NCBI GenBank assembly: GCA_029582165.1
Contig: CM055881.1
Coordinates: 40,954,655-41,018,654, forward strand
DNA length: 64,000 nucleotides
Source of the DNA: Portulaca oleracea
Taxonomy: Eukaryota > Streptophyta > Magnoliopsida > Caryophyllales > Portulacaceae
Direction of reading: 5' to 3'
Part shown: one piece after another, positions 37,800-49,200 of the stretch
How positions within the stretch are numbered: position 1 is the stretch's first letter
Layout: the number at the start of each line of letters is the position of its first letter
Made by a program: the position numbers and the translations under genes
The notes under the pieces: model-generated
Told to the model about the DNA's origin: nothing
Seen by the model: only the letters and a program-made list of their open reading frames with translations
Databases searched by the model: none

Positions 37800-39513
37800 C
37801 TTTATTTTCCCAAATTAAAATTTATGGAGGGGTTAATTTACGTAGATGTAAAGTGAGTGAAAGCACATGGGCAAATTCATAAAATCATGACCATGTATTG
37901 AATATCACCAAATTGTAGTAAAGCACGAAAATCCAAATACCAAATTGCATGCAGTAAAATAGCAATGTCAAGAGAAAGAAAGTGACGATTCTAATTTCTA
38001 AGGTTGTCATATATATATACACATACTAGATTTGGGCAATCACACAACAGTATTAATAGGGGTGTCAGAAATGGGTTTCTTCATGTATTTCTGAATAAGT
38101 TTTATTGGGCCTGGGGCCCAAATTAAAAGCCCACCTTAGACCCTTCAATTATTGTGTTTTAGTTATTCACAAAATAAGCATACAAACTTTCTGCCTAACG
38201 GCTTCCTATAAAGTTCTCAGATACTTTCCTTTTTCATTTCTCTTATATTTATTATTATCACTTTTTTCCCCTTTATTTACTGGAATGCATGCAAAGACAA
38301 TATCACATCTTTCTAGAGCTGACAAAATTTTGTCCGACCCGAAATATCTGAACTGTCCGATTTTGGAAAAGATTGGGTTGGACATAAAACCAAGTCCGAA
38401 CATGAATTTCCCGTCCGAATTTTAACATTGTCTGCACTTGTCCAACCTAAATTTACCCGAACCCAAATTTTTTCCCTATGCTGCATCCTTATCTCTTCAT
38501 TTATTTGATTATTTCCCAAATGTTGTCAATGTTTTCTTGAAAAAAAAGAGGTAAATTTGATGAATAAGGCAATTGTAGTAGCTACATGAAAAGTATGTCT
38601 TACTATAAATGCAATGACGCACGTTGTCTATAATACTAGTACCTCTATTTGTTTATATGTGATTTTTAAGGGGAAAAGAAAAAATATCAATATAATTATG
38701 GAATAGTTAGTGAAAATGTTAATTAAAAAATTTTAATTAAAATTATTATTTAAGATGTATTTAATAAATGTTAAGGTTAAAATAGGAAAAGTACCACTCC
38801 ATTTCTTAATATTTGTTATCCGATCCTAAAAATTGTGCAATCAACCGTGATAAACTTTGACGATAAACTTTAAAAGTTAAGCATAAAATAAGAAAAGTAA
38901 TCTCTTTGTTTCTGAACATTTGTCACCCCGGAAATTGTGTAATCAATTGTGATAAACTTTGATAGTAAACTTCTCAATATATATGATGATTTATTATGTA
39001 AAACTATTATTATCAGATGTATAGTAAAAATGATTTCATAAAAGTTATTGAAGTCTTGCTATTACTATATATTCCCTCCATCCCAATATATATGAGATGT
39101 TTGAAGCTTTTTCACCAAAATCAAGAGAACCACTTGGTTATATAAAAATTTAGATAGTGAGAGCACTCATAATGGTGAGCTTGAGTTTGGCTAATTGGAT
39201 GACGTGTAATCTGTGGACTTCTATCAAGAGAATCAAAATTTAACCCTTTATTTAGCTTGCTTTCCAATTGTGAGTATGAGTTTGACTCATATTAATTAAA
39301 AAAGTAAGTGGGTACTACTTAATAATATAATTAATTTGGTTATATTAATAAAAAATGAGGTGGAGGAGGAGAGAGAAAAAATTATGATTAAAATATTATT
39401 ATCTTAAACTCGCTTTCAAACTCGTCTCGCGAGACTAACGGCGAGATTCTCGTGAGACGAGTCTCATTCTCACCACTGAAATGTCGTATACGACCTCATT
39501 CCATTCTCATTTC

Positions 39514-39975
39514 GGCCCTGTTCGGCAACAGCGTTTAAAGTAGCTTTTAGCATTTTAACTAGTCAAAACGCTATTTTAATAATTTTTAACTGTTCGGTAA
39601 AATAGCGTATCTAAATAAAGTTTAGCATTTTGTGTAATTTTCTCTTGACGTTATCCAAGCTAACGGCAAGCTTCAAAATTAGCGTTTAGATTCTTTGGTT
39701 CCAATAATGCCCTTGTCTTTATTTGTATATTACATGTCCTGCCCCTTATATGAAACTCCTACTGCTTTTGCTGCAGCTTCCCACCAGTTATTGAACTAGA
39801 ACAACCATGCACCTTTTATCATCTCTCTAAAACTAATATTAGTATAATTGATTGTTTAAAAAGACATATTAATATATTTGAACAAAATAGAGCTCATTGA
39901 TATTTATAATTTGTATTTTGGAACTTCACTATTTTGGTTGAATTCACTGTACCAAGGTAATAAATTCCAACAGTG

Positions 39976-40027
<52 letters not shown>

Positions 40028-40274
40028 AAAAAATAAACAACAACAACAATAATAATAACAATAATAATAATAATAATAGTCATGTCCCTTTTGGTCATTT
40101 AACATTCATCAACTACTCTAACCCCTAATTTTACCGAACACACTCCTTGTAAACAACTATTTTAACTGCTATCAGCTATCCGCTAATACGCAACAGCTAT
40201 CTGCTACCTCAACAGCTATCCGCTCCCCAAGCAGCTATCCGCTGCTCAATACACTCTTTTTGCCGAACAGAGCC
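39514..40274. mobile_element. hAT-like MITE with degenerate 8 bp target duplication
   Basis: The ends GGCCCTGTTCGGCAA and TTGCCGAACAGAGCC are inverted repeats with one mismatch. They are flanked by CTCATTTC and TTCATGTC, which agree at six of eight positions, as expected for an old hAT duplication. The interior contains the (ATT)n and (AAT)n tracts at 39978-40078. Confidence 0.75.
39978..40078. repeat. (ATT)n followed by (AAT)n tract
   Basis: About 15 ATT units to 40024 are followed, after a short spacer, by AAC/AAT units. The two halves are complementary and could form a hairpin. Confidence 0.9.
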
Positions 40275-40357
40275 TTCATGTCACGTCAGTAGTGAGTCGA
40301 ATTGAAGCTCACCATTGCAGATGCTCTGAGAGTATTTTTGATAGTGGGAAGGATGGT

Positions 40358-40456
40358 TGTTAGAGAGAGACTAGTTTTTAGAGTATAACATTATTACTGG
40401 ACCTTGAACCAACAGTTTAAACTTTTGGTTGAGATAGTTCCACATGGTATCAGAGT
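40358..40456 (+). mobile_element. Possible short LTR end plus methionine-tRNA primer-binding site
   Basis: A TG...CA segment (TGTTAGAGAGAGACTAG to GAGATAGTTCCACA, about 87 bp) is followed at once by TGGTATCAGAGT, the usual primer-binding site of plant LTR elements. The length would suit a TRIM. No second LTR is visible within the next few hundred bases. Confidence 0.4.
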
Positions 40457-41041
40457 TATACTGACGAACAAGAGGTTTTAAGTTCGAATCTCAACACCCC
40501 ATATTCATTTGCGCAAGATAAAGAGGGTTTTTAAAGTGTTTGAAAGTTCAACAATTAATATTGGATTCAAGTTCTTGCAATTTATTACATGCTCCTGGAA
40601 CACGTGTTCTAAATATGGTCATTGTTCACTCTTAAAGGTATAATTGTTCACTTATACGTAGTCGTTGTTCACTCTCAATAACATAATTGTTCACTCATAC
40701 TTAGTCAGAGTATATGCTCCTGGAGGTTTATGTAATATGTATTGCAAGTTCTTGATCCAAGTTTCTAGACCCAATTTCAACTAGATGGTATTCATGATAT
40801 TCAACCAAGTACTCCATCCTGCTCATCTCTAAATGAGACCCAAAGTGATCATACACGTTCATGATTGATGCCAAGACATGAACATCCATTTTATCCCAAT
40901 AGCTTTCAGCAAACAATGACAATTCCACATCTATATCTAAGTGTCGAATTTTGCTCCTAAATTCACAACGCAAGCACGATAACTTTTAAAAATAGTTCTT
41001 GTCATGTCATATTTGTGATGATTTTTCATTGTTTGATCATA

Positions 41042-41302
41042 TTCCCTCCGTTCTATATTAATTATCGTCTTTGAAAATCGAGCTGTCAAATTTCTAAAGT
41101 TTTGATCATAAATTTCTCAATATATACAATGAGTTGCTATATAAGATTACCGCTAGTTATTAGAATCATAACTAAAAATACTATCATAAAAGTATAATAT
41201 TGCAATTGTTAATAACATATTATGTAAGAAATTATAAATTAAAGAGTGATATTGGAGACCGTAAAAGTCTAAATTGTGACAATTAATATGAAATGGATGG
41301 AG
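41042..41302. mobile_element. Stowaway MITE
   Basis: The ends TTCCCTCCGTTCTATATTAA and TTAATATGAAATGGATGGAG are inverted repeats bounded by TA. The interior holds ATACTATCATAAAAGTATAA, also seen in the decayed copy at about 12790-12950. Confidence 0.8.
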
Positions 41303-43904
41303 TAGTTTACAAATATGTACAAGGAATGCAATTAGGGAACTAAAGTGAGCAGTTTTTTTTATTTTTATAAACAAGAGTTACATCATTTGACTAATTAATT
41401 GGAATATACCTCCTCATTCTCAAATTATCTGTGTTATGAATTTTTGAAATCAAATTTTTTGAATGATTGACTATAGATTTATCAATATACATGTGATCCA
41501 TCTTTTGAAACTAATATCAACATCTTCATCATATTGAATCTAATTATATAGCTTTTGGGAATATATATTAACTTTAGTTAATAGTTGAAGTGTTATCATA
41601 GAGATTGTGAAGAGTTAATAATAATTATTTTTAATAAAAAAAAAAGGAGGGTCCATAGTACATTTTTTTTCAATTTTATAATGAATAGAGATAAAAATAG
41701 GACGAAAATCGGTCCAGATAAATAGTACTACATCCATCCCAAAATGTTTGTCATTTGACTAAAGTTTGACCATTAATTACTCACAAATTACAATTAATTA
41801 CAATATGAAATTACCATCATTAGAAATATACATTAGAAAAAATTATATTGACAATAATTTCATATCGTAACTCATTGTAGTTTAAGAATAATCAACGATC
41901 AAAATTTAGTAAAAGAACAAATATTTTGGGACAAGACCGTAATTGTTAACACACATATATGATTGCCCTCTAGTTCACTAGCTCAATTAATTGTTAACAC
42001 ACTTGATTGTCTCCTGCTCGAGATACATAAACCTAATACAGGTTTTGTTCTTAAAAAACGAAAATGATAACCATCTTACGTCTCATGTAAATTACTTATA
42101 AAATTAATTGTAAGTATATTTAAATCATTATAGAGGTATGTTTCATTACTTTGAGGTTTATTATAACTTATAAACAATATAAAAATATTTATTTATATTT
42201 TTTCATAAATATAAAATTATGCATAAAATATACATTTTTTACTATGATTGATAAAATTAGTTATTATTTATATTTTTTGACCTAGCAAATAAGTATTATA
42301 CTTTTGTAGTTGATAAATATACATAATTATTAGAGAAAATATTATTAAAATATAAAATATAAAATATAAAAGTTATTAACCATGCATCTTGAGGCAAGAT
42401 GTGTATCATGGTCCCTTAAAAAAATATTTCCTTTTTATCACGCTGCATTTTGGAAGATTTTAATAGAACATTTAGGAAGAAAATTTGCAAATTATACTTT
42501 TGGTTGAATATATTTAACTTACTCTAGAGTTTAGATTATAAATTAAGAACTACTAGTAATTACGTACATTGAAAGTTCATATTTATAGTTATGATTTTTG
42601 TTAGAATTATTTCAAGAGTATAATATATTAAGTTGATTATTTACATGTTGGTCGGGATGTGGTTGTGACACGATCCGTGTCAGGCTAGACACAGTCTGTG
42701 TCATGCGCGCCTGATTCTAACTTAATGTCCAACGTTTGTACGTAAGATCTGGTTGTTTAATATATAATCCTAATTAACCATGTGATATTTGACCATAACA
42801 ACTATATTTCTAATATATCATGTGATCAATTCATTTGGTTAAGACCATAATCATATTTAAGATATCTTTTTAAGTGTCATTAAGTGAGAATGTTACAAAT
42901 TTGTTACTCCTCTCACTGGAGTATCGATCCTAGCCATTTGTGTGACACAATAAGCATCCATGAATGAATTAATTAGTTGGTTACTATGGTATTGTCACAC
43001 ATTCTACAAGAAGATCAAGAAGTCCAAGTGAAAATCATGATGAGCATTCAAGTCACTCAAGAATCATTTTCCCAAAAATTTTATATATAATTTTAAACAA
43101 ATTCTATCATTTTTTTTAATATTGAAAGTTAAAAAAAAGTTAAAGTTCGCATAAAAAATACAACAAAATATCTAAAAGACAACAAGTCAGAAATGACAAC
43201 CGGATGAAACAAACATGAATCTCACAAAACATCAGGCTAAACAAGACAAACTACTCCAAACCAAAATCAAACCACACACCTTCCTCTTTTCTTTTTAACA
43301 TTCCCTTTGATGTGATTTCCTGTTGTACCTTAATCACCAATGACCTTCAAACCACACACCTTCCTCACAATTGTTCTCTTGCCCTCAAGCTCCGCATCAA
43401 TATCCTTGAAATCTTTGAGTTTTTTAGAAGCTTCACTTGATGTAGAATTAGCCTTTGTGTGTTGCTTCCATTACCCTTGTCCACTTAAATTCCAGCAAGA
43501 CCTTTTCTTTCTTCTAAAATAAATTTCCGACCCCTCCAAGATGGATACCTCGAAACCAGAAGAAATATCAAACTCAGGTTAGACTGACAAAATGTCTTTA
43601 CTGCCCTTTGGAATAAGAACAACATAGACAACTCTTGGTATACTTAATTAAACTTGGACAAAAAGGATTTGAGAATGTTCAATCAGGGTCTATGGAGCCA
43701 ACAGAAACACCACCATTGATATCAAAAGGATCAAGATGTGAGCTCGGGAGAAAATCAACAGCCCCCTCAGAAGGTTGACCAACAATGGCGGCCAAAGATT
43801 AAGACTCCCCATGCCTATCTTTAGGGAGTCAAATCCACTTGACAGTGTCCCTCCTTAAAGAAAGTACAAACTATTATTTTTTTTTTTACATAGTTCCGCC
43901 CACG

Positions 43905-44110
43905 CAACCCTCGAAATAAAGTCATCAGTCAACCAACCATTTAGGCCACGTATAGCATTTGAACCCGTTGTGTATCTTTGAAACGAACAAACCCGAATCT
44001 TTTACTATTCCTCTCCAATTTGCCACGAATATAAACATCAACTATAACTTCAAATTTCACACATAAATTATTCAAACAAACATTATCGAATGACAACCGG
44101 CTAATTATCC
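43905..44110 (-). pseudogene. RRM-like relic, probably LINE ORF1 type
   Basis: The minus strand shows a short RRM-like stretch: SFDNVCLNNLCVKFEVIVDV, then KLERNSKRFGFVRFKDTQ. KRFGFVRF (43981-44004) fits the RNP1 signature. In another frame AIRGLNGWLTDDFISRVAWA follows, in the place of the RRM's end. The need to change frame and the stop codons show decay. Plant L1-type LINE ORF1 proteins carry such domains; a decayed host RNA-binding gene is the alternative. Confidence 0.5.
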
Positions 44111-44464
44111 ACAAACAAAGAGTAGAAACTACAACCCCGACCGCACCCAAAAGATCACAAAAGTAAATTAATAGGGGTGGCAGATAAACTACCCACAAGA
44201 GCAAAGCAGTCATTGCCCTTGAGTTCAACAGCAGATTGATCAGAAACTGGGGTAGAAGATACTCTTATCAATACAACCAATCCTTAAAGCACACACATCC
44301 AAAGCATCACCATTAATAAATGAAAGGGTGAAAATAATTTAGATTACCTCACCCTTCAACTCATTACATCTAGATAAATTCATTACATATAGATAAACAC
44401 AAAAGATTCATGGTCATTATAAAATAATCATAGTAAACCAAGGTGGAATCATCGCACTAACCTC

Positions 44465-44638
44465 ACAGCAAACCTAAATGTCCAACCAAGAGCTCTTTCG
44501 ACCTTGCAATTAACTTAATTTCCTCGAGAAAGAAAACCCTACCGAAGAGCATCAACCACCGACGACCATGAATATGAAGACATAGGCCATGCCTAGCAGT
44601 GAACACAGCAAACCTAAATGTTTTTTTTTTTTTTTTTT
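44465..44638. repeat. 17 bp direct repeats and an adjoining T tract
   Basis: CACAGCAAACCTAAATG occurs at 44465-44481 and again at 44603-44619. The second copy runs directly into about 20 T residues. The spacing and T tract resemble a retroposon target duplication with a minus-strand poly(A) tail, but the element body is not recognised. Confidence 0.45.
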
Positions 44639-45889
44639 AAGAAATTGAACTTTATTGTCTCAATTCAATGGATAAAAGTATTCAATTTAGCAAAAAGACA
44701 TACAATCATAAAACAATGAAAAGACCCGCAATTAGCTCCATTGTAAGCAAAGATTTTCTACATAGATTAAGCAAGAAAAAAAATCGTAACATTGATGGCT
44801 AATTCAAAAATTACCTGCAACGTAAGGCTAGATTATCACGTTCATAATAAGTCAAATCAACAACAATTAAAAAAGGCCAGTCAACTAATCAGATAAACAC
44901 AATATAAAATCAAATAACCCATCAAGTTCAAGGTCACGTAACCATCCATATAAAGAGAACATCACAAAATTATAAAAAGTACATTATATGCTAATTTTGT
45001 GGTTAAAGATGTTCAATAAAGGTGTCATTTTCATGTATACTCGTACAATTAATTAGTATGATACGTGAACAAAAAATAATATGAATTTTATTATAATACA
45101 ACTTTTTTTATTCTTAAATTTCACTAAATTATTTTTTATATATTTTAGTATAAGTTATCAATTATCAATTATCAATTATTAAATAGAATTTTATCACGCC
45201 TTGCCTAGATGCAATAATAAATACAGATAATACTCTAATTGAATCAGCGCCGACAAAATTTTGTAGACTATCCGCTTGTCCGGTTTGAAAAAAACCCGGT
45301 TTGGTCTTAATTCAATTTTGACATAGACTGAATATTCAATCATAATAATATTACTCTTTTTCTATTATCCGAATCCCATTTTAACTTGAATTTAGGTTTG
45401 TACGATTTGTCCGACCCTAAAAAAATCGAATCTAAACATCTTCTTATCTGATTTTTGATTGATCTGAATTTACCTGAACTCAAATTTTTGCACCAACCCT
45501 ATCCGTGGCACACATTGTACTTTGCATGTGCCTTTTTCATAAATTTTTTTAAAAATATGATTATAAATATAATTCATACAATTTATATTTATATTATAAG
45601 TTTATAACCATAAAATTCAATTACATTATTTTTCTAATTTAAAATATAATAATAAAATTTTTACAATATTACAAAACAATTAAAATGATTATATTTATAC
45701 CATTTCCAAAATTAAAAAGGATTATTATTATGATTGGTGTAAACTGCCATACAGAGATTAAATAAGAAAGGAGCGAACCACAGACCAACAGAGTAGCATG
45801 CGAGAGCCAACAGAATGTCGACAACGCATTCGACGAAACCACCCCGGTTTTACGAATCCGCTCATCCAAAACCACCTTTTTTTGTTTTC

Positions 45890-46164
45890 TCTCTCTCTCT
45901 CTTCTTTCTGCTCAGCCAATATGATTCTGAGATTTCTCTCTCTCTCTCTCTCTCTCCCCTTTATTTGTGTATACAACCTGCAGAAAACACGAATATACGT
46001 TTCATTCATAGGATACATAACCATTTCTTTTACCATATTCAACATCATTCGTGAAAAAGATACTACTATACTCATACGCTCATACATCTCTCTCTCTCTC
46101 TCTCTCTCTACCTGTGTGTGTTGCATATATACTGTTGGAGGAGGTGAGAGAGAGAGAGAGAAAG
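45890..46164. promoter_or_regulatory. CT/GA-rich leader and promoter of the FUL-like gene
   Basis: CT runs at about 45891-45902, 45936-45957 and 46086-46109, and a GA run at about 46147-46164, lie within 330 bases upstream of the ATG. GAGA-type tracts of this kind are bound by BASIC PENTACYSTEINE proteins in other plant MADS-box genes; a role here is inference. Confidence 0.5.
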
Positions 46165-46223
46165 AACGAATCTAGAGAGAGAATTGAAGGAAGATCGTCA
46201 TATCGATCGATTGAGTTTCTTCG

Positions 46224-49200
46224 ATGGGGAGAGGTAGGGTTCAGCTGAAGAGAATAGAGAACAAGATCAACAGGCAAGTCACCTTCTCCAAGAGGAGGAC
46301 TGGATTGCTCAAGAAGGCGCACGAAATCTCCGTGCTCTGCGATGCTGATGTCGCCTCGATCGTCTTCTCAACCAAGGGCAAACTCTTCGAGTATGCCACA
46401 GATTCCTGGTAATTCTATCTCTCTCTGTCTAGATTCTCGAAGCTTCGCTGGATTCGTTCGTTCGCGCGGTTTTGATTTTGCGTCGGTGCAATCGCGGCTT
46501 TTGTTTTGGATAATTATCGTACATTTGAGTGATTTTATGCAGATTTATGCTCGTATCTTCACGCGATTGAAGGTTCATACATTTTAGTGATTTTATGCAG
46601 ATTTATGCTCCTATCTTCTCACAATTTGTTGATTGTTTCGATATATCTGGTTTTGTTTCGATGAAATAAGGTTTCGAGCGAAATTATGCAGTTGAGATAC
46701 CTAACAAGGACTTGGATTGACTATACTTTTAAGTAGAGTGTCTACATATACCTAAACATACGCGAAAATGCAAAATAATACTGTACTAGTTGACTACTTA
46801 TATTTGTATTTCTTAATTGTTTACTAATTTACAGTCAATTTTTCAAAACTTTAACAATTAATTTCTGAGTATATATTATGATATATTGCATTAAAAGAAT
46901 ATTAAATGAAAAGTTCGTAAAAATAATCAAGGCAAATGGAGTATATATGATAATAGTATCTAGTGTCTGCTGAAGTTTACAGCTACGGTACATAGTATGG
47001 TAGAAAAATGGATAGATCCTCTCCGTGTCAGCTATATTTTCTGCTGAATCCCTAACAGGTCGCCTTTAGTTCATAATCGGCATCTTTTTTGTACAGTATT
47101 TTCTACGTCACTCAGCTTTTAGGCAAAAACTGTCACGAATTTCAATAAGGTTGAAAATGTATTGTGGATCTATTTTCAATTTAAAGTTTTAATTTGTACC
47201 TTAAAATTATTCAGTAAATCTCCCAAGTTCTATATGGCATAATTAAACGAAAAATATAACCTAATTATCCAGAGATTTGTTTCAAAAAAGATTATTGTTG
47301 CGTTAGATCTTTGTTACTAAAGGAGCAATGTTTTTAAATCATCTATTTCTAGGGATCCGCTAATCCTAGTCATGTGTGATATTTTTATCCCCTACCCTCT
47401 TGGGAATAGAGATAGGAATGTGTCAAATTTGGGTTGAGTTCAAGTGAACATGAACTTGAAACCAGACTTGTCTAGTGGAGCTAAATCTAGATCCACGAGT
47501 CTAAAGAAGTTGAACCTAGACTCAAATCTTGTTGAGTCCATGAATCCTTAGATCTTAAACAAAATCACGGTCTTATAATTTATTGTTCTCATTTTTTATT
47601 CACGTTACTGTTTATCAATTTTTCTCTAAAGAAATTGAACCTAAACTCAGATCTTATTGAGTCCATGAGCCCTTACATCTTAAACAAGTTTATGGTCTTA
47701 TCTTAGATTTTAAACAAGTTCACGGTCTTGTAACTTATTGTTCTCATTTTTGTTCATGTTACTATTTATCAATTTTTCTTTAAAGTAATAAATGTAAATA
47801 TTCTTTACACACCAATGATAACTATGACTATTTCCAACAAAATTTACGAAATTTCAAATTTTAAAAAATCATTCTATAGATCGATATTTGCATATATCTA
47901 TGTTGTAATAACATTTTTCCCCACATTAATTGATATCTATAGGTGTATTATACTATAAATAATTATATTTGTGTTGAAAGATAATCAAGTTTGAAGTTTG
48001 GACCTAAATACAGGCTCATTTAACATACTTGGACTCAGATCTGATTCAAGATCTATTGGGTAAAAATAAATTGAATCCAATACTCATGTAAATGGGTCAA
48101 GTTTGACAGGTTTTGGTCAAATACAGGACCCACTGTCATCCCAACTTGACAAGACTCTTTGGGAATCTTTTTTTTTTTTGAAAATTTGAGGATAAAATTA
48201 CTATATAAATCTATTTCATTTAGTAACAAAAGTTCTATTTAACACTTTCAATTGCTCTCGTAACCTTTCAATGACACATGGCCTTTCTCAATCATTTTTA
48301 TAGCATTTTTCATTATGAATCAAATGATAATACTTTTTCTAATATAACATTATATATGTTGAAAAAAAATTTCAAAGTTATTAAGTTTAACTCCTATAAC
48401 AAAAAAAAAGGATTACATGTTTTATGTTAATGAACACTCATTGGCGTAGCCATAATAATATTACAATATGTCGTCATCAAAATCAAACCAAAACCAATGT
48501 TTCTAATTCTAGTCAAGCGAGATATGGAGAAGATGTATAAGTAATTTTATTCTTTAACATTACAATTTAAAGAGATTGTTTCAAATTGATCGAAGATTTG
48601 GAAATCATTCACTACCTATTACTCCCTAGAAAATAAGCATTAGATCGATGTTTATTGGGACTTTTTACTTTAGTCAACTTGTTCCTTATTTATAGTTATA
48701 TGGCAAGTAGCGTTGTGCATAATCAACTTCGGACCATAAAAGGGATTGGAGCGACCACTTACCCAAGGGAAGTTCAGTCTGTCCAATCCTCAGTCCAAAA
48801 AGTTATGATGTTCAATCCTCAGTTTAACCCATGGGCTGGACTAAATTATTAAAAGCGACTCAATTACTAAAATTTTAGTGTTTCTTTTTAATCTTTATCA
48901 TTAATAGTTATGCATAGTCCGGTCTGAATAAGATCGAAAAAAGTTCAGTCGATGTAGTCTAAGACTGAACATTTTTGGTCCAACTGAGTCCCCAATTTCG
49001 GTCTAGTCTCATTCAGTTCAATCCTGAATCAGTGATCAACTGACATGTACAATTAACTTTTACAAACTTTCGATTAATTAATTGTTCAATATAGAAAATA
49101 ATCAAAATATGAAATTCATATCATTACGTTAGTAAAATAATATTTTTTCTATAAATATAGTGGTATAAAGTTCACAAACATAATCTTTTTAAAATTAAAT

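Larger units (their letters stand above)
39161..40326. mobile_element. TIR element carrying a nested hAT-like MITE
   Basis: The left end GAGCACTCATAATGGTGAGC and the right end GCTCACCATTGCAGATGCTC are imperfect inverted repeats. The interior near 39420-39480 has CGCGAGACTAACGGCGAGAT and ACGAGTCTCATTCTCACC. Another element (39514-40274) sits inside it. There are no coding remains. Confidence 0.6.
34744..46223. other. Interval between the SEP and FUL-like genes
   Basis: About 11.5 kb without a credible intact gene. It holds the mobile-element relics listed separately, several decayed Stowaway-like ends (for example 38809-38960, 39072-39100 and 41740-41935), and AT-rich DNA. The segment from about 45730 to 46223 is the probable promoter and leader of the FUL-like gene and is rich in CT/GA tracts. 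Confidence 0.6.

Noticed and set aside
40470..40500. B-box-like GTTCGAATCTC that could suggest a tRNA gene
   Set aside because: No A box at the right spacing and no cloverleaf. It lies just after an LTR-type primer-binding site.
42640..42720. GTGACACGATCCGTGTCAGG with GACACAGTCTGTGTC, a possible operator-like palindrome
   Set aside because: Short, isolated and without a nearby gene; chance or repeat debris is the simpler explanation.
45758..46322. Frames of 65-125 codons rich in Arg-Glu or Ser-Leu repeats
   Set aside because: These are translations of the CT/GA tracts in the FUL leader.
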